A stretch of DNA of 12,925 bases from Oscillospiraceae bacterium (GTDB lineage Bacteria > Bacillota > Clostridia > Oscillospirales > UBA929): positions 1-12,925 of the forward strand of contig JAISVO010000179.1 of the NCBI GenBank assembly GCA_031271525.1, written 5' to 3'. The translations under genes and the position numbers were made by a program. Below the pieces are notes generated by a model. The model did no database searches and was not told the DNA's origin. It worked only from the letters and a program-made list of their open reading frames with translations. How positions within the stretch are numbered: position 1 is the stretch's first letter; every line of letters begins with the position of its first letter. This document shows, piece after piece, positions 1 to 6,702 of the stretch.

Positions 1-130
1 TGGTGAGCGCCGCCTCACAGATGTCGCCCCGCGCGGAGCCGGGGATGAATACGACCCGTCCGTCCGGCAGCCGTCCGACCCCCGACCCGTCGGCGGCGTA
101 GCCGGTGACGGCAATAATATGGGTACTCAT
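1..130 (-). CDS. rlmD: TRAM-domain class I RNA methyltransferase, N-terminal fragment (RlmD/TrmA family)
   Basis: Only the first 43 codons lie in the window; the gene runs off the left edge. The translation contains GYAADGSGVGRL followed by GRVVFIPGSARGD, which is the pattern of the N-terminal TRAM domain, a small RNA-binding beta-barrel, of the RlmD/RlmC/TrmA family. These enzymes use S-adenosylmethionine to methylate C5 of a uridine in 23S rRNA or tRNA. The methyltransferase domain and its catalytic cysteine are outside the window, so the exact target cannot be set. The ATG (128-130) has an AAGGA about 9 bases upstream and overlaps the TGA stop of the CDF gene as ATGA, so translational coupling is likely. 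A TRAM domain at the N-terminus argues against MiaB-type enzymes, which carry it at the C-terminus. The symbol is a best guess within the family. Confidence 0.7.
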   Translation of the reverse strand, partial: MSTHIIAVTGYAADGSGVGRLPDGRVVFIPGSARGDICEAALT

Positions 131-1062
131 ATACTTCCATCCTTCTTTTCCCGCCGCATCATCTCCTCATCCAGCCCGAACCGTTCGTCGGTGTCGTCGC
201 CCTGCGGCTCGACGTGGATCATGATATCGAAGACATTGGCAAGCCGGAGCTTAATCTCGTCTTCCACCCGGTTTGCGATACGGTGCGCGTCCGCTACGGT
301 GACCGCGGGGTCCACGTCGATGTCGAAATCAATATCCCAAAACCCGGCGACCCGGCGCATCCGGGCGCGGTGCGGGTTTCCCGCCCCCTCGACGGCGTTC
401 ACGGCGTCGACGATCACATGGTAGGGACCGGTATCCCGGTTTCCGTCCATCAGCTCCAAATTCGCCTCCAGAAAGATACCCACGGCGGTCTTGATAATCC
501 ACGCTCCGATCAGCCCGGAGAGCGCCGTATCGGCGACCGACGAGCCGGTGAGGTTCGCGATCGCAAGGCCGATCAATACGCCGCCCGACACGACGGCGTC
601 GCTTGCCATATTCTTCGCGTTTGCCCGGAGCATCCCCGAGTTCGCCCGTTTGCCCAGCGCGTATTGGCTCGCCGCCAGCAGGACCTTCCCGGCGATTGAC
701 ACCAGCGCCGTGAGGACTGCCAGAAAGCCCGGCGGCTCGGAGGTTTCCCCGGCGAGCAGGGTACTCGCGGCGTTGACGATCAATTGTCCCCCGGTGAAGA
801 AGAGAAGGAAGGACAAAAAAGCGGTCATCACCGTCTCCGCCCGCCCGTGACCCCACGGATGCCCGGCGTCGGCGGGCTTTTCGATCACCCGGACGACGGC
901 TAGGGTCATCAAACTAATCAGCGCGTCGGCTCCCGAGTCGATCCCGTCGCTGACCAGCGCGCCGCTGCCGCTCACCGCTCCGGCGGCGATCTTCAGCCCC
1001 GCCAAAACGGCGTTACCCGCCAGCGCGATGACGGCGGCGGTTCGGATCGGATTTTTGCCCAT
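127..1062 (-). CDS. CDF-family cation efflux transporter, probably Mn2+ exporter
   Basis: This 311-residue protein is a typical cation diffusion facilitator: six hydrophobic segments (about 8-30, 35-58, 78-100, 112-136, 153-173, 180-198) and a cytoplasmic ferredoxin-like domain (about 205-300) containing HVEP. These proteins export divalent metal in exchange for protons. The TM2 site reads SDGIDSGAD, giving Asp42 and Asp46. The TM5 site reads NMASD, giving Asn151 and Asp155, where zinc exporters normally have His and Asp. An N-D-D-D set is what is described for manganese exporters such as pneumococcal MntE, so Mn2+ is the favoured substrate (inference). The conserved HPWGHGRAE follows TM2 (residues 68-76). 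The gene starts one base after the methyltransferase stop, has only a weak Shine-Dalgarno, and ends in an ATGA overlap with the RNA methyltransferase gene, all signs of coupled translation. I see no metal-responsive riboswitch upstream. Confidence 0.9.
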   Translation of the reverse strand: MGKNPIRTAAVIALAGNAVLAGLKIAAGAVSGSGALVSDGIDSGADALISLMTLAVVRVIEKPADAGHPWGHGRAETVMTAFLSFLLFFTGGQLIVNAASTLLAGETSEPPGFLAVLTALVSIAGKVLLAASQYALGKRANSGMLRANAKNMASDAVVSGGVLIGLAIANLTGSSVADTALSGLIGAWIIKTAVGIFLEANLELMDGNRDTGPYHVIVDAVNAVEGAGNPHRARMRRVAGFWDIDFDIDVDPAVTVADAHRIANRVEDEIKLRLANVFDIMIHVEPQGDDTDERFGLDEEMMRREKKDGSI

Positions 1063-1063
1063 T

Positions 1064-1738
1064 CTAAATCAACTCGCTATATACCCTTGTTACCACATCC
1101 AAGCGCAGCACACCGTTCACGCTGCGCTCGCCGAACACCGCGTCGGCCTTTGCGATGTGCTCCGCGTAGCCCGGATCGCCGGGGAGGGGGTCGTGGGAGT
1201 GGGAGGCGCTGAACGCCCGCCAGCTCTCCTTCGTGTGGGTGATCGGGTTGGGGAATTCCCGCGTCGCGGGATTGCGAAAGAACGCTTCAATCGCGCCGTT
1301 GTGACGCGCCATACTCTTGTTGCCCGGCGTGTCGTTGTACACGGCGATCACCAGCCCGCCGGGCCTTGCGATCCGGCGGCACTCCGCCCGGAACGCGGCC
1401 GGGTCGAACCAGTGCAGAGCTTGGGCGCAGGTAACGGCATCCGCGCACCCGTCCGGAAGCCCGGTCTCTTCCGCGGACCCTCCGAAAACCGTAGCGTTGG
1501 GGTACGGCGCAAGGGTCAAGGCCAGTTGGCTCCGCATGTCGGCGTTCGGCTCGACGGCGCGGACCGTCGCCCCGCGTTTCGCCAGCAGCTCGGCAAACTT
1601 CCCCGTCCCCGCGCCGATGTCGGCAAAGACGGCGTTTTTACCCGCGAGGGAGAGAACATACTCCGTCGCGGCGTCCGGGTAGCCGGGACGCGCCTTCGCG
1701 TAAAAATCCGCCTTCCCGGTGAAGAGGTCGGTGCTCAT
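1064..1738 (-). CDS. class I SAM-dependent methyltransferase (UbiE/trans-aconitate methyltransferase-like)
   Basis: The reading frame is open further upstream, but the domain begins at MSTDLFTGKADFYAKARPGY, which gives a 224-residue protein. That ATG (1736-1738) has a G-rich Shine-Dalgarno (1748-1753) about 9 bases upstream. The Rossmann-fold signature DIGAGTGKF (residues 40-48) binds S-adenosylmethionine, and Glu63 in VRAVEPNADM is the usual acidic residue contacting the ribose. AQALHWFD (105-112) and the Gly-rich PGGL (126-129) match the Methyltransf_11 group. The C-terminal part, with a conserved SASHSHDPLPGDPGY stretch and ending in TRVYSEL, matches a group of small-molecule methyltransferases often annotated as methyltransferase type 11. 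The substrate cannot be read from the sequence. It lies 59 bases after the ParC-like gene and one base before the CDF gene, so it is probably co-transcribed with both. The upstream extension to 2017 lies inside the ParC-like gene and is not used. Confidence 0.88.
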   Translation of the reverse strand: MSTDLFTGKADFYAKARPGYPDAATEYVLSLAGKNAVFADIGAGTGKFAELLAKRGATVRAVEPNADMRSQLALTLAPYPNATVFGGSAEETGLPDGCADAVTCAQALHWFDPAAFRAECRRIARPGGLVIAVYNDTPGNKSMARHNGAIEAFFRNPATREFPNPITHTKESWRAFSASHSHDPLPGDPGYAEHIAKADAVFGERSVNGVLRLDVVTRVYSELI

Positions 1739-1747
1739 CGGTTTTAT

Positions 1748-1753
1748 CCCCCC
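1748..1753 (-). promoter_or_regulatory. ribosome binding site deciding the methyltransferase start
   Basis: A run of six G on the minus strand sits about 9 bases before the ATG at 1738. It supports this start over the upstream in-frame codons, which would place the N-terminus inside the ParC-like coding sequence. Confidence 0.55.
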
Positions 1754-1797
1754 TGATTTTCGTCTCACGGTATACGGGAACTCACTGCAAGAAACCT

Positions 1798-3996
1798 TTA
1801 CAGAGTAATTTGCTCCTCCCCTTCGTCCTCGGGGCGGATCGCGGCGCCCACCGCCGGGAGCGACCGCACCCGGAACCGGCCGAGGTTCTTCAGCCCGCTC
1901 GTCTCCGCCGGTTTTGCGGACGACGCCCGCTGACCCCGTTTGGGTGAGACGACGCCCACCCCCTGCGTCCCCCGGGTGGTTTTCGGCTCCAGCGACGCCG
2001 TGTGGAAGACGACGCATCGTTTGTCGGTGGTGAAGACCGCCAGTTCCGTATCCTCCCGCAAAACCATGGCCGTAACGAGGGGACTTTTGTCCGAGTAAGC
2101 GCCGGTCAGCTTCCGCCGGTTGGACAGAGTGCGGTAGGAGGACAGCTCGACCCGGGCGGCGCGTCCGTTCTCAAACAGGAAGAGGAGGTGACCCGCGTAG
2201 TCCTCCCCGGGCGGACAGGCGAAGACCACTGTCTCCCCCTCGTCCATCCCGAGCTTTGAGGGGAGGTAGTCGCCCAAAACCGACGCCTTGCCGTCGTCGA
2301 AATCGTGCAGGCGGGCTTTGTAGCACTGCTGCCGGTTGGTGAAAACCAATACCTCGCCCCGGTTGCTCCCGTCCCATTGCAGATAGGGACCGTCCCCCTC
2401 CTTGTACTTCTGGTCGCCCGACATCCGGAGCGACAGCGGGGTGATCTTCTTGATATATCCCTCCCGGGACAAAAAGACGTGGACCGGATAGTCCTCCGCC
2501 GTCTCGGCGGCCTTTTCCTCGGTGTGCCCATACAGCAGCAGGGTCTTCCGCGGCTTCCCGTACTTCTTCTCGATGGCCCTCAGCTCGTCGATAATAATCC
2601 GGTCGATCCGCGCCGCCGTCTTCAGCGTATCCTGAAGGTCGGCGAGTTCGCTCTCCAGCGAGGAGACTTCCTCGACCCGCCGGAGGATATACTGCCGGTT
2701 GATGTTGCGGAGCCGGATATCCGCGATGAAGGACGCCTGCGCCTCATCAATGCCGAAGGCGATCATCAGGTTGGGGACGACCTCGGCTTCCTCCTCCGTC
2801 TCCCGGATGACCCGGATGGCCCGGTCAATATCCAGCAGCACTTTCTGCAGCGCGTAGAGGAGGTGGAGCTTATCCGCGAGCTTCCCGGCCTGAAAGAAGC
2901 AGCGCCGGCGCACGCACTCCCGCCGCCACGCGCACCACTCCTCTAAAATCCCCCGCACCGGCAGAACCCGGGGCGTCCCTGCGATCAGGATATTGAAATT
3001 ACAGGAGAAGGAATCCATCAGGGTCGTCTTTTGGAAGAGGAGCCTCATCACCTTGTCCGGGTCCGCCCCCCGCTTCAGATCGACGGTTAATTTCAAGCCG
3101 GAGAGGTCGGTTTCGTCCCGCATGTCGGCGACGTCCCGGAGTTTCCCCTCCTTGACCAGTTTCCCGACGGCGTCCAGCACCGCCTCGACGGTGGTGGAAT
3201 ACGGGATCTCGTAGATCTCGATCACCCCCGCCCGGGGGTCGTGCCGCCACCGCGCGCGCACCCGGAACGAACCCCGGCCGGACTCATACAGCGCCCGCAT
3301 TTCGTCTTGGTTATAGAGCAGCTCGCCGCCGGTGGAGAAATCGGGGGCCGGAAGGTACTCCATCAGGTCGCAGTCGGGGTTCTTCATGTACGCGACGGCG
3401 GCCTTGCAGACCTCCGCGAGGTTGAAGCCGCACATTTGGCTTGCCATACCTACCGCGATCCCTTGGTTTGCCGAGACAAGGACATTCGGGAAGGCGGTCG
3501 GCAGCAGCAGCGGTTCCCGCATCGTGTTGTCGTAGTTATCGGCGAAATCCACCGTATCGCTCTCAATATCGCCGAACAGCTCATTGCAGATGGCGTCCAG
3601 CTTCACCTCGGTGTAGCGCGACGCGGCGTACGCCATATCGCGCGAAAACACCTTGCCAAAGTTGCCCTTGCTGTCCACAAACGGGTGCAGCAGGGACTCG
3701 TTGCCCCGGGCGAGGCGCACCATCGTCTCGTAGATCGCGCCCTCCCCATGCGGGTTGAGCCGCATCGTCTGCCCAACGACGTTGGCGCTCTTGGTGCGCG
3801 CGCCGGTCAGCAGCCCCATCTTATACATCGTGTAGAGCAGCTTCCGGTGGGAGGGTTTGAACCCGTCAATCTCGGGGATCGCGCGGGAGATGATAACGCT
3901 CATCGCGTAGGGCATAAAGTTCTGTTTCAGCGTTTTCGTGATCGGCTCCCGGCGCAGCGGCGCGGGCTTCAGCTCTGCTTTCGGTTTCTTCGGCAT
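1798..3996 (-). CDS. parC: type IIA topoisomerase subunit A, topoisomerase IV ParC-like (second paralogue of clostridia)
   Basis: This 732-residue protein is the DNA breakage-reunion subunit of a type IIA topoisomerase. With the B subunit encoded just upstream it should pass duplexes through a transient double-strand break. Residues 1 to about 490 form the winged-helix, tower and coiled-coil core. The catalytic pair Arg127-Tyr128 lies in AASRYTEVKL. The segment NPHGEGAIYETMVR (81-94) is the quinolone-pocket helix, where E. coli GyrA Ser83 and Asp87 (ParC Ser80 and Glu84) become Gly86 and Glu90. The C-terminal half of about 230 residues resembles a shortened beta-pinwheel, but no GyrA-box (QRRGGKG-like) motif is visible, so wrapping and negative supercoiling are unlikely and a decatenating role fits better. 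The start ATG has a perfect AGGAGG five bases upstream. The divergence from gyrase suggests that the genome's gyrA lies elsewhere (inference). Confidence 0.9.
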   Translation of the reverse strand: MPKKPKAELKPAPLRREPITKTLKQNFMPYAMSVIISRAIPEIDGFKPSHRKLLYTMYKMGLLTGARTKSANVVGQTMRLNPHGEGAIYETMVRLARGNESLLHPFVDSKGNFGKVFSRDMAYAASRYTEVKLDAICNELFGDIESDTVDFADNYDNTMREPLLLPTAFPNVLVSANQGIAVGMASQMCGFNLAEVCKAAVAYMKNPDCDLMEYLPAPDFSTGGELLYNQDEMRALYESGRGSFRVRARWRHDPRAGVIEIYEIPYSTTVEAVLDAVGKLVKEGKLRDVADMRDETDLSGLKLTVDLKRGADPDKVMRLLFQKTTLMDSFSCNFNILIAGTPRVLPVRGILEEWCAWRRECVRRRCFFQAGKLADKLHLLYALQKVLLDIDRAIRVIRETEEEAEVVPNLMIAFGIDEAQASFIADIRLRNINRQYILRRVEEVSSLESELADLQDTLKTAARIDRIIIDELRAIEKKYGKPRKTLLLYGHTEEKAAETAEDYPVHVFLSREGYIKKITPLSLRMSGDQKYKEGDGPYLQWDGSNRGEVLVFTNRQQCYKARLHDFDDGKASVLGDYLPSKLGMDEGETVVFACPPGEDYAGHLLFLFENGRAARVELSSYRTLSNRRKLTGAYSDKSPLVTAMVLREDTELAVFTTDKRCVVFHTASLEPKTTRGTQGVGVVSPKRGQRASSAKPAETSGLKNLGRFRVRSLPAVGAAIRPEDEGEEQITL

Positions 3997-4001
3997 GGAT
4001 T

Positions 4002-4007
4002 CCTCCT
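4002..4007 (-). promoter_or_regulatory. strong ribosome binding site of the ParC-like gene
   Basis: A full AGGAGG on the minus strand is placed 5 bases before the ATG at 3996, in the 33-base gap after the ParE-like gene. It fixes the start and implies efficient independent initiation for the A subunit. Confidence 0.8.
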
Positions 4008-4029
4008 GGAAATGTTGTAGGGGCGCTGT

Positions 4030-6027
4030 CTACGAAATATCCGCAAGCTCTAGGTACTCGATCCCGTGTTCCGCGATGAAGGTCTTCCGCGCCGCGATGT
4101 TGTCGCCCAGCAGCATGTCGAAAACCTCCTCGGTCAGGGCGGCGTCCTCCGGCGTAACCTGCACCAAACGCCGGGTTTCCGGGCTCATCGTCGTCAGCCA
4201 CATCATATCCGGCTCGTTCTCACCCAGTCCTTTGGAGCGGTTGACGCTCACCCCTTTGGGGTGTCCCCAGCCCTCCAGCACTTTCTCCTTCTCGGTTTCG
4301 CTCCACGCGAACGCCGTTTTGTCCTTATGGGTGATCTCAAACAGCGGGCTTTCCGCGATGTAGACGTATCCCTGTTCGATCAGCGTCGGCGTCAGGCGGT
4401 AGAGCATCGTTAAGATCATCGTGCGGATGTGGAAGCCGTCGTAATCGGCGTCGGTGCAGATGATCACCTTGTTCCAGCGGAGCGCCGACAGGTCGAATGA
4501 CGCGGCGCCTTTTTTCACCTTCGTCTCGATCCCGCAGCCGAGCACCTTCACAAGGTCGGTGATGATCTCGTTCTTGAGGATCTTGTCCAAGTCGGCTTTC
4601 AGGCAGTTCAGGATCTTCCCCCGCACCGGGATGATCGCTTGGAAGTCGCTGTCCCGGGCGAGCTTGCACGCGCCGAGGGCGCTGTCCCCCTCGACGATGT
4701 ACACCTCCCGGCGGTTAATATCCCGGGTGCGGCAATCGTGAAACTTGCCCACCCGGGTTGTGATGTCCATACTTCCGGAGAGCTTTTTTTTCAGCCCCAG
4801 CCGGGTTTTTTCGGCGGTCTCCCGGCTTCGTTTGTTCACCAGCACCTGCGCGGCGGCGGCTTCGGCCGCCGCTTTGTTCTCGATGAAGAAGACCTCAAGC
4901 TGGCTTTTGAGCCATTCGGTCATGCATTCTTGGATGAAGCGGTTGTTGACCGCTTTCTTGGTTTGGTTCTCGTAACTTGTCGCGGTGGAAAAATTGCTGG
5001 AGACGAAGCATAAGCATTCCGAGATGTCGGGCCACGTGACCTTTGTCTCGGCTTTCTGATATTTCCCGTTTTGCTTGCAGTAGCCGTCCAGCGCCGAGAC
5101 GAAGGCGGAGCGCACCGCCTTGTCCGGGCTGCCGCCGTGCTCCAAATACGACGAGTTGTGGTAGTGCTCGCAGAACGCCGCCGTCTGCGAGAAGCAGAAC
5201 GCCGCCGAAAGCCGCACCTTATATTCGGGCTTGTCCTCCCGGTCCCGCCCCCGCCGCTCGGCCTGCCGGAAAACCGGCTGTGTGATGTACCCCGCCGCAG
5301 ATTCCTCCGTCTCGTCGCCCGCCGGGGCGCCGACCCGTTCCCGGAGGTAATCGGAGATCCCGTTTTGATAGAAGAACGAGTCTTTCTGTCCTTGGTAATC
5401 GAGCAGGAAGGTGACCCCCGGGTTGACGACCGCCTGTTTCCGCAGGGTGTCGGTGAAGTATTCGCGCGGTACCGCGACATCGGTAAAGACATCCCGGTCG
5501 GGTTTCCAGCGGTGGCGGGACCCGGTTTTCCTCGCAGAAACCGGCTCCTTCTTCAGGCCGCCGAGGTTTCGCCCTTTCTCGAAGCGGAGTGTATAGCGAA
5601 ATCCGTCCCGCAGCACCTCCACATCCATCCATTCGGAGGCGTATTGGGTGGCGCACGCGCCCAACCCGTTTAAGCCGAGCGAGAACTCGTAGTTCTCGTC
5701 GGCCTCGTTGTGATATTTCCCTCCGGCGTACAGCTCGCAAAAGACCAGTTCCCAGTTGAACCGCCCTTCCCGCTCGTTCCAGTCGACGGGGCAGCCCCGC
5801 CCCTCGTCGCTCACTTCGATAGAGTGGTCGCCGAAGACGCTGACCCGGATGACTTTGCCGTGCCCTTCCCGCGCCTCGTCGATCGAGTTGCTCAAAATCT
5901 CAAACACCGCGTGCTGACAGCCTTCCAGCCCGTCCGAGCCGCAGATGCCGCCCGGGCGCTTCCGGACGCGGTCCTCGTCCTTTAATTGGGTGATCGACGA
6001 GTTATCGTATATCTTCCGTGTCGCCAT
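4030..6027 (-). CDS. parE: type IIA topoisomerase subunit B, topoisomerase IV ParE-like
   Basis: This 665-residue protein supplies ATPase and TOPRIM functions to the ParC-like partner encoded 33 bases downstream. The GHKL ATPase (about 1-210) opens with VRKRPGGICGSDGLEG and has the N-box EILSNSIDEA, with general base Glu43 and Mg-binding Asn47. It also has DEGRGCPVD and a glycine loop GLNGLG (118-123), where gyrase has GLHGVG. The transducer domain keeps the QTK loop (Gln355-Lys357) that contacts the ATP phosphates. TOPRIM follows: EGDSA (Glu446), PVRGKILN (467-474) and TDADYDG (Asp526, Asp528), then SKGLGE and the C-terminal tail. I chose the ATG at 6025-6027, preceded by GAGAGGAGA, over a TTG 21 bases upstream that overlaps the HAD stop and has no good Shine-Dalgarno. 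The His-to-Asn change and other substitutions mark a divergent paralogue, but all catalytic residues I can identify remain, so activity is expected. Confidence 0.9.
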   Translation of the reverse strand: MATRKIYDNSSITQLKDEDRVRKRPGGICGSDGLEGCQHAVFEILSNSIDEAREGHGKVIRVSVFGDHSIEVSDEGRGCPVDWNEREGRFNWELVFCELYAGGKYHNEADENYEFSLGLNGLGACATQYASEWMDVEVLRDGFRYTLRFEKGRNLGGLKKEPVSARKTGSRHRWKPDRDVFTDVAVPREYFTDTLRKQAVVNPGVTFLLDYQGQKDSFFYQNGISDYLRERVGAPAGDETEESAAGYITQPVFRQAERRGRDREDKPEYKVRLSAAFCFSQTAAFCEHYHNSSYLEHGGSPDKAVRSAFVSALDGYCKQNGKYQKAETKVTWPDISECLCFVSSNFSTATSYENQTKKAVNNRFIQECMTEWLKSQLEVFFIENKAAAEAAAAQVLVNKRSRETAEKTRLGLKKKLSGSMDITTRVGKFHDCRTRDINRREVYIVEGDSALGACKLARDSDFQAIIPVRGKILNCLKADLDKILKNEIITDLVKVLGCGIETKVKKGAASFDLSALRWNKVIICTDADYDGFHIRTMILTMLYRLTPTLIEQGYVYIAESPLFEITHKDKTAFAWSETEKEKVLEGWGHPKGVSVNRSKGLGENEPDMMWLTTMSPETRRLVQVTPEDAALTEEVFDMLLGDNIAARKTFIAEHGIEYLELADIS

Positions 6028-6037
6028 AAAAAAGAAA

Positions 6038-6046
6038 TCTCCTCTC
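6038..6046 (-). promoter_or_regulatory. ribosome binding site deciding the ParE-like start
   Basis: GAGAGGAGA on the minus strand lies about 10 bases before the ATG at 6027 and overlaps the last codon of the HAD phosphatase gene. It selects this ATG over the TTG at 6046-6048, which lies inside the Shine-Dalgarno sequence itself. Confidence 0.65.
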
Positions 6047-6698
6047 AAAAACCGCCGAGCAGCAGCGCCGTCAGCTCTTCGGGGCTGCCCGCGATACGGT
6101 CCGCCCCGGCTGCCTCCAGCTCCTCCCGGCTGCCGTAGCCGTACAGTACGCCCACCGAAGCGATTCCGGACTCTTTCGCGCCCAGAATATCATGTTTCCG
6201 GTCGCCTGCCATCACGGCGCGGGTGAGGTCGGCGGCGCTTACGGCTTCCAGCGCGCGCCGGATAATTTCCTTCTTGCCGCCGCTCGCGAGGGTGCCGTCC
6301 AAGCTGTCCCCCGAGGTATACGCGATGTATTGCGAAAGATTATAATGCTCCAGTATCGTTTGCGCGTAAACCTCCGCCTTGTTGGTCGCGACGCAGAGGG
6401 TGAACCCGGCTCCGCGCAGAGTTTCCAACATCTTGGGAACGCCCGGGTAGACGGCGTTTTGAAAAATCCCCTCCGTCGAGAAATACTCGCGGTAGACCGC
6501 GACGGCCTTTTCCGTCTCGCCGGGGGAAAACCCAAGCGCCGCGAACGATTCCCGCAGCGGCGGCCCGATAAACCGGGTAAGGCTTGTATCCTCTTCTTGT
6601 ATGCCGAACGCCGCCAGCGCGTACCGGTATGAGTTTATGATTCCCTCCTTGGGATCGGTCAGGGTTCCGTCCAGATCAAACAGGATCAAATCTTTCAA
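6045..6698 (-). CDS. HAD-superfamily hydrolase, phosphoglycolate phosphatase (Gph)-like
   Basis: This 217-residue haloacid-dehalogenase hydrolase hydrolyses phosphate esters through an aspartyl-phosphate. Motif I is FDLDGTLTD, with nucleophile Asp8 and acid/base Asp10. Motif II is VATNKAE with Thr105. Motif III is a lysine at 142-143. Motif IV is GDRKHDILGA with Asp166 and Asp170. A helical C1 cap occupies about residues 16-80, as in phosphoglycolate phosphatases and pyrophosphatases such as PpaX. The substrate cannot be assigned from sequence, and these enzymes are often promiscuous. The start is TTG (6696-6698): AGGAGA lies seven bases upstream within the last codons of the symporter gene, no in-frame ATG gives a complete motif I, and the upstream ATG runs into a stop. 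It is four bases after the symporter and 17 before the ParE-like gene, so co-transcription is very likely. Confidence 0.88.
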   Translation of the reverse strand: MKDLILFDLDGTLTDPKEGIINSYRYALAAFGIQEEDTSLTRFIGPPLRESFAALGFSPGETEKAVAVYREYFSTEGIFQNAVYPGVPKMLETLRGAGFTLCVATNKAEVYAQTILEHYNLSQYIAYTSGDSLDGTLASGGKKEIIRRALEAVSAADLTRAVMAGDRKHDILGAKESGIASVGVLYGYGSREELEAAGADRIAGSPEELTALLLGGF

Positions 6699-6702
6699 TC
6701 TC

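Noticed and set aside
1739..1797. Terminator or promoter between the ParC-like and methyltransferase genes
   Set aside because: The 59-base gap shows no stable inverted repeat with a U-tract and no well-spaced -35/-10 pair.
1739..2017. N-terminal extension of the methyltransferase
   Set aside because: It would overlap the end of the ParC-like gene and adds Gly/Arg-rich sequence unrelated to methyltransferases.
3241..4020. 259-codon plus-strand frame opposite the ParC-like gene
   Set aside because: It overlaps the conserved catalytic region of the topoisomerase on the other strand and shows no known motif.
6028..6048. TTG start seven codons upstream for the ParE-like gene
   Set aside because: It overlaps the HAD stop and the Shine-Dalgarno of the ATG at 6027, and the extra residues do not match the family.
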